From contig CM039515.1 of NCBI GenBank assembly GCA_022432975.1, positions 20,711,554-20,775,553 on the forward strand: 64,000 nt of DNA, written 5' to 3'. The position numbers and the translations under genes are program-made. The notes beneath the pieces were generated by a model that saw nothing but the letters and a program-made list of their open reading frames with translations, had not been told where the DNA came from and made no database searches. Every line of letters begins with the position of its first letter. The stretch's first letter is position 1. This DNA is from Begonia masoniana (Eukaryota; Streptophyta; Magnoliopsida; Cucurbitales; Begoniaceae). Shown here piece by piece: positions 26,001 to 36,500 of this stretch.

Positions 26001-27080
26001 ATATGAGAGAGTTTTCATTCTGTTCAACTAAGACAAATCAATGCAACACATTCTCTCTATTTCTCTGGCTCTCACTCACTCACCCACAGAATTTTAATTG
26101 CCAAATAAATCCAAGATCAAAGTTTACACTCAGCATCCTTAACTTAGTAACTACAGAAGTATTTATGCATGTCACAGAGACAAAGACAGTATAGCTTACT
26201 TTCCAAGAGCTTTATGATGCATGATGAGTCCCAACCCAGTACCATCTAAACCTGTAAGAACAACCAAGTATCTATTCAAAGTTCAGTAACAGAATTCAAA
26301 TTACACAAATGAAAAACCAACTGCAAAATTTCTGATCAATCATGACGAATCTAGTATTAAGACATATATAGATTATTAAACTAATACAATACACTATTTA
26401 AACTTTTGAAATTATTGGTAATTTATAATAGTAATAGAGCTAGAAGTCTCAGTTTCGAATCTAGGCATAATTACTCAAAAAAAAAAAAAAAAAAAAAATC
26501 GTCTGAGGACCAATGAAAAGAAATTGGCATAATATAAGAACAATGAATTATGAACTTGTTGGTAATTCATCAACCATAAAAAGGACCTAAGACCATGTAA
26601 GTAAGGACAGAAGAAAAGAAAAACTAGAAATTATTTTCCCATGGCAAAGCAACAAATACCAGGTAAAAACAGAAGAATCGGAGAGTTCTTTAATGGACAT
26701 CCAGCTGCAACCGGGCAAAACCAGCGGGGAGGAACTCCATCCTCCTTAATCATCTCTTTAGCCGAAGCAAAGTAATCTTTCACACTCTCACTTCCATATC
26801 CATCATCCCAAGAGGGTTCCAACTCTTCTGCATCTTTTTCTTTCAATTCTTTCCCTACTAGACCATATTTACCATTCAACCGCCCATTTTCCTTCTCGAT
26901 AAGAACATCAATTCTCTGTTTATCCTCAACTGAAGAAATTCCATTAACCAGAATCGAATCCGACGACAAGGCCTGAGAATCGCCACCTCTTGAACTTCTC
27001 ACTTGCACGTTAAACCGACTTTTCGTCTCAGTATTTAAACCAAAAGGTGGCGATATACACAACCCAACAAGTGATGCCAT
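20003..27080 (-). CDS. PES1/2: Phytyl ester synthase / acyltransferase-like protein, chloroplastic (13 exons)
   Basis: The predicted 711-residue protein matches the plant PES1/PES2 family, which transfers acyl groups to phytol and diacylglycerol in plastids during chlorophyll breakdown and stress (family knowledge). Exons, all with consistent phases: 27080-26660, 26251-26200, 25889-25834, 25463-25305, 25204-25100, 24384-24278, 23602-23481, 22719-22611, 22227-22094, 21452-21083, 20943-20830, 20492-20407, 20303-20003. The N terminus is Ser-rich, like a transit peptide. An alpha/beta-hydrolase half has GLDGTG (near 141), nucleophile elbow GDSFGG with Ser204, a candidate acid in SEKDN (Asp344) and HGH (371-373). 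An acyltransferase half has VGYHNIMGLELF (His460) and YPGGVREALH (534-543). The length is normal for the family and no lesion is seen. A GA-rich tract at 27465-27487 lies in the likely 5' UTR. Confidence 0.95.
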
Positions 27081-27803
27081 TTGTTATACACTCAATGGCA
27101 AAAGCTAACTCACCAGATTAGAAACTCGGAACCCTTTCGGAAGCACCGTACATCAGATTACAGCTTAAATAAACTAAACTCAGCATACTTAATAGAGTCC
27201 GTACCAGAAAAAGACACGAAATTTTTGTTAGATACAGATATTCAGTTGAAAAGAGAAACCCGCTACGCAAAATAGAACGACAAAGCTCTACGAAAGGAAC
27301 TCCTGGAATTCTCAACTACTGCGGCCTGAATGCAGCCGAGTGGGAAAGCAATGAAACGACTGTAAATGCGAAAAAAACAAAGTAAGATGTCGTGTGGGGG
27401 AAAGAAGAAACGTCTGGAGCATAGCTAGCTTTGGATTTTTGCTGAGAAGAACAAGTACTGTAGAGAGAGAAAGAGAGAGAGAGAGAGTTCATGGCTATGG
27501 AGAACTTTTTCTGGTTGTTTTTCGTCCACACGTCTGAGAGTTTGCTTCCAAATTTTGAACGGGAAAGACTGGTATGGCGCGCTCTGACTGCAAAGTAGGC
27601 CAGGGGTTTAGAGCTTATTTACTTCAATGCCACTAAGAAATGTTCAATCCAAATAGTGTCTCTTTCCCTGAAGAGGCCAGAAAGGTAATAAACAATAATA
27701 CAGATTCATCGGGGACCCCTCTGTCCACACTGACATGCAGAACATAGTTGATAACGATTTTGTATTGTAAAATAATATCCCTTGCATTTTATAAATTTAT
27801 TTA
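27081..27803 (-). promoter_or_regulatory. 5' UTR and promoter region of PES
   Basis: The stretch upstream of the PES start codon contains a (GA)n tract near 27465-27487, typical of plant 5' UTRs. No unambiguous TATA box was identified. The region ends at the target duplication of the foldback element, whose end lies only about 720 bp from the start codon. Confidence 0.45.
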
Positions 27804-28049
27804 GGGAAATTACCAAAAACAACCCCAAAGTATCGGTTTTTTTCAATTTCAATCACGAAGTATTATTTTTAACAATTTAAACCACGACGTATCGAAAAAG
27901 TGCCAAAAACGACCACGCCGGACGGACGCAAAAAACCGTCGTCCGTCCGGGTCACTGTTCACTTGAACAGTGCGGACGGACGGTAAAAATACCGTCCGTC
28001 CGGGTCACTGTTCACGTGAACAGTGACCTGTTTACGTTCGTTTTTCTCC

Positions 28050-28365
28050 GTTTTATAAATTAATTTTAAAAAAATACTAAACGATATTGGATTTAGTTAA
28101 AATTTTTATCACATATTCCCAACGTTATGAGAAGATAATTGGAAAAGTTTCGTGATTTTACAATACTTATATGATTTATTATAATTTTTTTACGTATGTT
28201 TTATAAAATAAATATCTAAAATTATAATAAATCGTACAAGTGTTATCAAACCACGAAAATTTTCAGATTATCTTCTCATAACGTTGGGAATATGTGATAA
28301 AAATTTTAACTAAATCCAATATCGTTTAGTATTTTTTAAAAATTAATTTATAAAACAGAGAAAAA
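28050..28365. repeat. Inner palindromic block 1 of the foldback element
   Basis: The left arm, from GTTTTATAAATTAATTTTAA through CAACGTTATGAGAAGATAA, is mirrored by the right arm ending at 28365; the axis is near 28200-28215. A diverged direct copy follows at about 28478-28790. Confidence 0.85.
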
Positions 28366-28477
28366 CAAACGTAAACAGGTCACTGTTCACGTGAACAGTG
28401 ACCCAACGAATGGCGGTTTTTGCGTCTGGACGGGTACTGTTCACGTGAACAGTATCATTTTAAATTTTTTTTTGCTG

Positions 28478-28790
28478 TTTTATAAATTAATTTTTAAAAA
28501 ATAGTAAATGATATTGGATTTAGTTAAAATTTTTATCACATATTCACCACGTTATGAGAAGATAATCTGAAAAATTTCATGATTTTCTAACACTTGTACG
28601 ATTTATTATAATTTTAGATATTTATTTTATAAAACATACGTAAAAAAATTATAATAAATCATATAAGTATTGTAAAATCACGAAACTTTTCCGATTATTT
28701 TCTCATAATGTTGGAAATATGTGATAAAAATTTTAACTAAATCCAATATCATTTAGTATTTTTTAAAAATTAATTTATAAAACGGAAAAA
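28478..28790. repeat. Inner palindromic block 2 of the foldback element
   Basis: A second copy of the block at 28050-28365, with substitutions (for example CACCACGTTATGAG for CCAACGTTATGAG) and its own axis near 28630. The two blocks therefore form a direct duplication of an inverted repeat inside the outer terminal repeats. Confidence 0.83.
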
Positions 28791-29100
28791 AACGAAAATA
28801 AACAGGTCACTGTTCACGTGAACAGTGACCCGAATGGACGGTAATTTTACCGTCCGTCCGTACTGTTCACGTGAACAGTGACCCGGACGGACGGCAGTTT
28901 TTTGCGTCCGTCCGGCGTGGTCGTTTTTGGCACTTTTTCGATACTTTGTGGTTTAAATTGTTAAAAATAATACTTCGTGGTTGGAATTGAAAAAAACCGA
29001 TACTTTGTGGTTGTTTTTGGTAATTTCCCATTTATTTAATAAAAAACAGTTACCTTATTGCTCAATAATCATCACTGCCCATCTTCCTTTAAAAAATTTT

Positions 29101-30142
29101 GGAAAAAATTCAATTTAGACTCCAATACAAAGGATCAGTGGCCATTTAATACCTAACGTAATTTTTTGATCCACTCAAATCCTAACGTATAAAATGTTTG
29201 CAATTCAAACCCTGTCGTCAGTTTTTCGTTAAAAGTTTAAAATTTCCAAAGTATGTTCTTGTCTCTCTCTCATCTCTTCTTCATTTTTTCTTCCATCTGC
29301 TTCTCTTCTCCAGGCAACGAATCAGGAGCTTCTCACGCCGAAGCTCCTCACAACGACGAGCTCTCCTCTCCGTTTATTTTTTTCTTTTCTTTTTTTCCTT
29401 TGATGGGTTTTTAGTTTCTGGCTCTGCTTGAGTTGTTTACCTGCAATGGCTGACTCGTTCAACTCGTCTTCTTCGCCCGGACCCAACCAGAAGAAGGGTA
29501 AGCCAGCGCGGGAAAGTAACGGCAAGCAACCGGTTTACAGAGGGGTGCGAATGCGAGCTTGGGGAAAATGGGTATCCGAATCCGGGAACCGAGAAAGAAG
29601 AACAGGATTTGGCTCGAAACCTTCTCGACGCCGAAAATGGCAGCTCGAGCTCACGACGTCGTCGCTTTGACAATCAAAGGCAAATCCGCTATTCTCAACT
29701 TCCTCGCACTTGCTGGCTTGCTTCCCCAACCGGCTTCGAACTCTCCCCGCGACGTTCAAGCTGCCGCTGCTTTGGCCTCTTCGATGGATGTTCTTCCGGC
29801 GACTCCACCAAAATCTTCACCGTCTTCATCTTCTGAACAATCATCTTCTTCCTCCTTATTCGACATTCCTTCTCCGGAGGAACTCAGCGCAATTGTAGAG
29901 CTTCCGAGCTTAGGAACAAGCGACGAGGAGAGAGAGAGGAGGGAGGGAAAGGAAAAAAAAAAGATAGTTAAGTAATTTTAAAGTACACGTGCTCTCCACG
30001 GGCCAATTTTAACGAAAAAACTGACGGCAGAGTTTGAATTGCAAACATTTTATACGTTAAGGTTTGATTAGATCAAAAAAAATACGTTAGGTATCAAATG
30101 GTCACTGACCCCATACGTTGAGATCTAAATTGAATTTTTCCC
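29101..30142. mobile_element. Pack-MULE carrying a DREB/ERF gene fragment
   Basis: Inverted repeats of about 140 bp lie at 29101-29240 and 29998-30142. They start GGAAAAAATTCAATTTAG and GGGAAAAATTCAATTTAG and share CGTATAAAATGTTTGCAATT. The flanking 9-mers AAAAATTTT (29092-29100) and AAAAATTTA (30143-30151) match at 8 of 9 positions, the Mutator size. The interior is an AP2/ERF gene fragment with its CT-rich 5' UTR. No transposase is present, so it would depend on an autonomous MULE. Confidence 0.85.
29446..29940 (+). pseudogene. Captured AP2/ERF (DREB-like) transcription factor fragment, frameshifted
   Basis: The first frame gives 45 residues ending [15 protein letters not shown], the start of an AP2 domain. 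The reading then continues in the next frame as [20 protein letters not shown], followed by [18 protein letters not shown], a Ser-rich linker and [15 protein letters not shown]. The junction at 29578-29583 (GAATCC) looks like a one-base loss after the Glu codon. Family proteins have G in the WLGTF position and an acidic/aromatic C-terminal tail; here there is Glu and the tail is replaced by a purine-rich run into the terminal repeat. This is a DREB subfamily fragment (inference), very likely non-functional. A sequencing error is possible at the frameshift but would not restore the missing end. Confidence 0.88.
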
Positions 30143-30151
30143 AAAAATTTA

Positions 30152-32403
30152 GTATTCATGTTCTACTCTCAAACCGGGTCGTTTTGCTAAAAAAAATTAC
30201 TCTTTATTCTTTATTTTTTAATTCTTGTATTTAACTATTAATAATTTATCAAATCAATTGTATTAATTAATTAATTAATGATCTTGAAAGAGATAAAAAT
30301 TAAAAAGTAAGATAGATGATACATGTCGCATTTCTCTTTATTTGATGCGAAAACAAGTTCCGCACTCTAAGATTAAAAAATAAAATGCAGAACGCCTGAC
30401 TGAAAATAAAAATTGTAGATTACACAAGTTAAAAATATCAATTTTTATATTGTTTTTTTTTTTTTTTTGTATTTCCATTCACACAATAATTGTTTTGTAT
30501 AAATAATTGAAACAAAAAATATATATATTGCACATTTAATACATGTCTATTAGTTAGAAAATAAAAAATAAAAAATAAAAATTATATTGCAGAAGAAAAA
30601 CAATTACCTAACTTTATATAATTATTTTGTTCGTCTAAGGGAATACGAACAAGTAAAAATTCAGTACAAAAAAAAGACTAGTCTAAAATAAATGGAAATC
30701 ACCTTAACGACAAGTATTTCTACAGGTAATTTATCAAAATGACTTATAAGGTAACGAAGTATTTTCAACTTATATCTTAAACTTTTAATCGTCAGTTGAC
30801 TCTTTATAGTTGGAAACTTTATCAATTTACACCATCACAATTAGGCATCCAATAAATCGTCCACGTGTCAGTATTTCCTTTTCCTTCAACTCAACCCCCC
30901 TTTCTACGGGTTTCATCGCTCCCCCAACTCTGACATCGGGAACGCCCAAAAATACTTAAAAGTTGTCTCCTTAATCCTCCATTATCTCCTTCAAATCTTC
31001 ATTCTAATTGTCGCAAGAGCTATGTTTTTTCAGGGCCTGGAAATAAGCAGTCAATTATTAGGTTTAGAATTCAGAAAAAGAAGAGGTGGATTACAGTGGA
31101 TGGAGCAGAGTTATGACTTGTGAGGTCATTGGCCTTTTGAGATTGAAAAGAGTCATTTAATTCCAACGGGTAAAGATGAAAAACATGTGAACCTAGTGAG
31201 AAAAATAACGAGAATGAAATCTATAAGCGACAAAATCTAGTGAGAGCGCTAGAGAGAGAAAGTCGTGGCTATTTCTGGAATTGAAAACCAGGTTAGTCAA
31301 TTAACAACAGGGATAATCGTCATTTTTCTTCATCTTGTTCCACTTACTCTTTCGTCTTCTGTTTCTTCTAATCTTTAAACCCCCCCACCCCACCCTTGTT
31401 TTTTTTTCATTTACTTTTCTTTTCTCAGGCAAGAGGACGTTCTTAAACGAAGAGAAGCCATGAAAACTGAAGATGGGGTGGAGAGAGTGTGGTTGAGTTG
31501 AGGGCTAAAAAATGTTGACACAAAAAATTTGACAAACTCTTAGAGATGAAAGTGTCTATTGTCTCAAAATATAAAGCATCAATTGATGAAATTAAAAATT
31601 TAAATATCAGTTGAAAATACCCACTTACTTCATGGGTCATTTTGATAATTACCTTATTTCTATCTATAGTTACATAAACCAAACTTTCTAGCACCATAAA
31701 CTCTAAACTGGCTCTCTAAAAATATCTCCAAAAAACTTCCTTTCACATTGTCCTTCAGAATAAAAAATGCAGGCTCACTCCAATTTTTTTTTTTTCTCAT
31801 TTCTAAGTAAAGGCCTCCATACAGGTAGATGAAGTTCAAATTTTCATTACCTCAAATTCAATACCAAAATTTCCAGCCACGAACTTATCGGCGAGGATGA
31901 AATCCGATAAAGCCACTGCAGTGAGCAAATAATGTCCAAATTTACAAGCCTTCAGTGTAAGCTTCTGACCCATTCAAGCACCCCCACAAGAATCAATAAG
32001 CGCCAGTAATCAGAAGAAACCTGCACAAAATTGTATCCAAAGAGCTAAAATAAGCTTAACACCGCGACGAGAGTTACAAAATTCGTCGTAAAGCCGAAAG
32101 CTCTATCCCACCAAAACAAAGTATTAAGAAATAAATAAATAAATTCGTCATAAAAATATGATATTGCGTTTACTGGCTTATAGATAATAAAAAACAGCTT
32201 ACTTGGTGTTTGTTTATAGAGAACCATTGGAACAAAATATTATAAATGCAGCTCAAGATAAAAAAATATTGCAAGAGAATCTGAAAAAATGTACCTAAGG
32301 AAACTAAAACCATCCTTGGAAGTTCTTACAACTTTAACCGAGCAATATGTGAAAGATCCAAGTTTGCCCTAACACAATCTTGGTTATAGAAATGTAAATT
32401 TTC
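30152..32403. other. Intergenic AT-rich region
   Basis: About 2.2 kb with no supported gene. Contains poly(T), poly(C) (31379-31395) and ATTAATTAATTAAT-like tracts and short, non-conserved open frames. It resembles decayed repeat sequence but no ends were recognised. Confidence 0.4.
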
Positions 32404-33370
32404 TGTTATGCGTCCTACCCTTGTAAATAATATGGACCCACTAGAACTGAGAAACTCAAACACGACACCATAATATCCAGAGAAATGAAGATTCAGACTT
32501 TGACAGGTCTGCTCTCTTCCAAACAAGTTTCTACAAAAAAATTCAGTGTCCATCTAATTTCCCAAACATAACCCAAATACCCCAACACAGTCAACAACCA
32601 TAAATATCTCATAAAAATCCACCCAACAAACATTAATCATAAAACAATCATAAAAAATAAACTAAAAAAATAATAATAATAATAATAATTAAAATATCTT
32701 TATGGCTCTTTATCCTTCCTCTTTCACCTTGCAAGAGTGAATGGGTGGGTGTTGATAAGAAGGTTAAAAAAAATTGTTGAGGCATAATTGTAATTAGACG
32801 GTGAATCCATATTAAACATTAGTGGGGGCAAAGTTAGTTAGGAGTACAAGAGTGGAGGTGTGTGTGGTGAAAAAGACGTGTAACAGTGCAATGGAGTCTA
32901 TATAGTGAATGAGAGGTAGTGATGAAGAGGAAAACAATCATCTCCGTTCTTAATTCTCCTCGAACCTGACCCACTCTGTCTTCTCCCAAGACTTCCTTGT
33001 TATCCTCTTTTCTTCCTGCAATTACTCACTCTAATACCAATGTTAGGCTTTCTGCACTTGTAAATAATCTAAACCCAATAGAATAGAGAAACTCAAACAC
33101 AACACGTAAAATCAAGAAGAACGATGGTTCGGACTTTCGAGAGACATGCTCTCTACCAACCAAGTTTCCACAAATTTTCCAATGTCCCTCCAATTTCCCA
33201 AACAAAACCAAAGACCCAAAGACCACAACACAGTCAACCCCCATAAATATCCCATAAAAATCTATCCAACAAAAAAATTAATTATAAAACAATTATATTA
33301 AATAAACTATAATAGGAAACATAAATAACAATTAAGATATCTCCATGGCTCCTTATATTTCCTGTTTTGC
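32404..33370 (-). mobile_element. Candidate TRIM-like element with two ~330-bp direct repeats
   Basis: Repeats at about 32404-32733 and 33042-33370 share TTGTAAATAAT, GAGAAACTCAAACAC, CTAATTTCCCAAAC-like and AACACAGTCAACAACC-like stretches. They are separated by about 310 bp of non-coding sequence. On the minus strand the right repeat ends CCTAACA and is followed by TTGGTATTAGAGTGAG, close to the initiator-Met tRNA binding site. A convincing polypurine tract and target duplication were not found, so a plain segmental duplication is possible. Confidence 0.5.
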
Positions 33371-33572
33371 ATTACGCAACGATTGGTGCTTATCATTTTC
33401 TCGAGTTACTAAATAGCTAATGATGCTTAGAATTAACTCTGTTTGCAGAAATTGTAAAATCCATTCCAACCTATTTACCCCTGAAAACCTCTACGTAAAC
33501 ACAAACAGAGAAAGATATCAAATGCAATCCCGGAATCAAATTGTAAAGTGCACACCTCTATCGCCTGTGTCG

Positions 33573-36500
33573 TCACCTGTCTTGAACCACTCTGTAATTG
33601 AGAACCAGGTCTTCAGGCTTCTTCCAAATATATGCTCGGACAGTGGCTAAACTCAGCTCTGGGGATAAGACCTGAGACAAACAAACAGAATGTCTGCAAT
33701 CTATATCCATTCAAAAGTGCTGCAACACATTATTTCATACTCCACTTGCCTGATTGTTACACAAAATCTCTATAGAAGTCTTAAGCTTTGGTCGAGGCTT
33801 AAGTCCAGATCTAAAAGCTCCATCTCCAACTGCTGAGTTTGTTAATGGTCCTCCAGAAAGCCCAGGAGTAAAAGGAAGATCAGAATTTACACTGTCAACT
33901 TGTTTATCAAGGAACATCTTTTCTACGACATAATTCACGACCTACATTTATCAGAAAAAGAGAAAGGTGATGAATAAAATACCTTAAAAAATGAGAGACA
34001 AAAAAACAGCACTAGGGTTTACACTCGTTAGGAATCAACTGTCCATGTCCTTTACTGAAATTCTTTTGCGCACAAAATAACTTTCCAGAGCAGGAAGAAT
34101 TGTGATGTACGAAGAAATTTCCATTGCATTTGCTTCTTACTTGATGGCACCACTAAATCTTTTTCTAATAATGCAGGCGAAATTTTAAAATTTTATCGTC
34201 CTAAAAAGGCTTCTCAATGTGTATACAGAACTAGATATTATTAACTACTTCATCGCAACAAAGAGAGAACATTATATAGACTTGTGCATACATTTAAACA
34301 TCCTGAAAAACAAAAACATACTTTATGAATTCTCAAAATACGAGGTGCACTCAATTTTCCTTGAGTCAGAACCTGGAGAGATGAACCCTCACATGGATGT
34401 AGATAAAAGCTGCACCTGAGAAAAAAAACTCTCATCACATTTGGAACAGAAATTGACAAAAAAAAAAAAGATAGCTTTAACAGTAATTTGCGTAATTTTA
34501 TTTTCAACGGCATAAAACACTATTATTTGTCTTCCTCATTTTCAACTTGCATTCTCTTTTATTTCATTTTAAATCAGATATTAAATTCAAGGTACTAAAC
34601 ATTCTTTTAACCACACTAATACTGTAATCATCTTACTTTTAGTTATATTTAGTACTTAGAAACCAAGTATGCAGCAAAGATAGAAAATTACTTGGTGTTT
34701 TCTCTTGGCGGTAGGCGATTATTCAACACACAATCCAAACACCACCATGGAAAGTCCTTCTCATCTTCTGCTCCATCTAACTCAGTAATTTTTTTCCTCC
34801 AAGGACCACCTTGAGAACCCCCTTGAGAACCCTCAGTAATAATTGAAGGAGGGGAAGTTGCTGAAAATTCAAATGGCGGATATACAGTGTAGTCATTTTC
34901 AATACTACTGTCTACCTCGATTCTAGAATGCGGAAAACTCCTGGAAGAAGTATCTTTCCCAGAAAGAACTTCTCCGTTAGCTGAAGGTTGAGCTCCAGGT
35001 TTCTGCTTTCTTTTAACCAACCAATGAGCTAGGAGTCCTTTCAGGGTTTCTCGAGCTAGATTTACCTAAACATACAAGAATTGAGCCCATAAAATCACTT
35101 GAAGTAAATGTGGATAGGAGAAAAAATCTAATTTTATATCTTTTATAGTTAGTGCAAGTATTGATCAAATTACACAACATCCTAAAAGTAAATTCTTTTT
35201 TCTTTGATAGGTCCTAAAGTTAATCGTTAAGCATGAATAGAATCTTTTGCAGTAATATATACACCTAAAAAATATTTTGGGACTGTGGATGATAAGTATA
35301 CTAAAAAAATACCTAATGTAGATAAGTTATACGCATCCCTAATAGCTAATACCTACGATATATAAAGCACCTAAATAAAATAAGAACAGCAGCAACATTC
35401 ACCTTATCATCCTCTAGTTTCCCAGAAATATTAAGGTCTGTTGAATACATTTCTGCAGAAAAGCACTGTGGGGTGTCCAAATGAACAGACAAGCTTCCAA
35501 GCCTTGTATCCACGGTAAACCATGCTGGAATACTTACCTGGAACAGTATCGCCATAAAATGAAGCCCATGGAATCTAAAACACACACTTCATTACAAATC
35601 TAACTTAGAAATCTCACCATTTCAAATAGGTCTTCCTTCTTCTCCTCAAAAGAGACCTAAACGTTGCCAACAAAAATGAAATATCATGTCACAAAAATAA
35701 GTTAGCATCCTCCCAACCCTATCTGGCCAAGAAAAATAATCTGAGTATAAAGAAAGAGAGTATCTAAATATAACCTTTCCATAATCTTCAATTACAATGC
35801 CCTTAGTGACATCCCACAATTTAACTGAACCAGTAGTATCCTACAACAGAAAGTCGAATAACAGTTATATATGGATAAGCGCTTAGTGGGACTAACAGCA
35901 TCATTCAAAGATTGAAGGCAATAAAATGGCAATGCACCCCCGCGCCATCATTTACCTTAGACAGGACATGCCTTCTATTATTTAATATTTCATGTTGCAC
36001 AATAACAGGAGTTCCAGGAATAGTTGTAATAGGTTCTTTAAATATAGGAACCTGCAAAAAAACTATTTCAGAAATTTTGATACCTTAATGAAAGTGGGAT
36101 GACTCGACATTGAATCCCTCAAGACTTCAAAATCATAACCAACAAAGGATATACGGAGGAAATTTTGAAAGGAAAAAAATCAATAAATGACATTTTTAAA
36201 TAGTAAGGAAAGAAAACAAAATGGCTAAAAGAAATTTGATAGGCAAAATTAAAACAAAAACCAAAAATACAAGATGATCTAAAGTCTTTTATCCAACAAA
36301 AACCAAGTTTTTTATGAGTCTAAAATACAAAATTATAAGCTTCTCATAAAAGAAGAAAAACAACAGGAAAACATTACTCACTGGAATAGATCCTTCCAAA
36401 GAAACCCTTGCCCTAGAAAATGACAGGTTTCCAGCCAAGAATGAACCCCCCCTCTGGAAAAGTTTTTGAGGATTACGCCCTTCAGCAGGCCATCTATGAA

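Larger units (their letters stand above)
27804..29029. mobile_element. Foldback Mutator-like element, 1,226 bp, non-coding
   Basis: Terminal inverted repeats start GGGAAATTACCAAAAACAAC and extend about 230 bp into the element. A perfect 9-bp target duplication ATTTATTTA lies at 27795-27803 and 29030-29038; 9 bp is the Mutator-superfamily size. The body holds two direct copies of a roughly 330-bp block, each itself an inverted repeat, plus six copies of a CACTGTTCAC-type palindrome. No coding capacity. It sits upstream of the PES gene. Confidence 0.93.

Noticed and set aside
29322..29836. Other ORFs overlapping the ERF fragment
   Set aside because: They are shadow frames; only the two frames that together carry the AP2 domain are meaningful.
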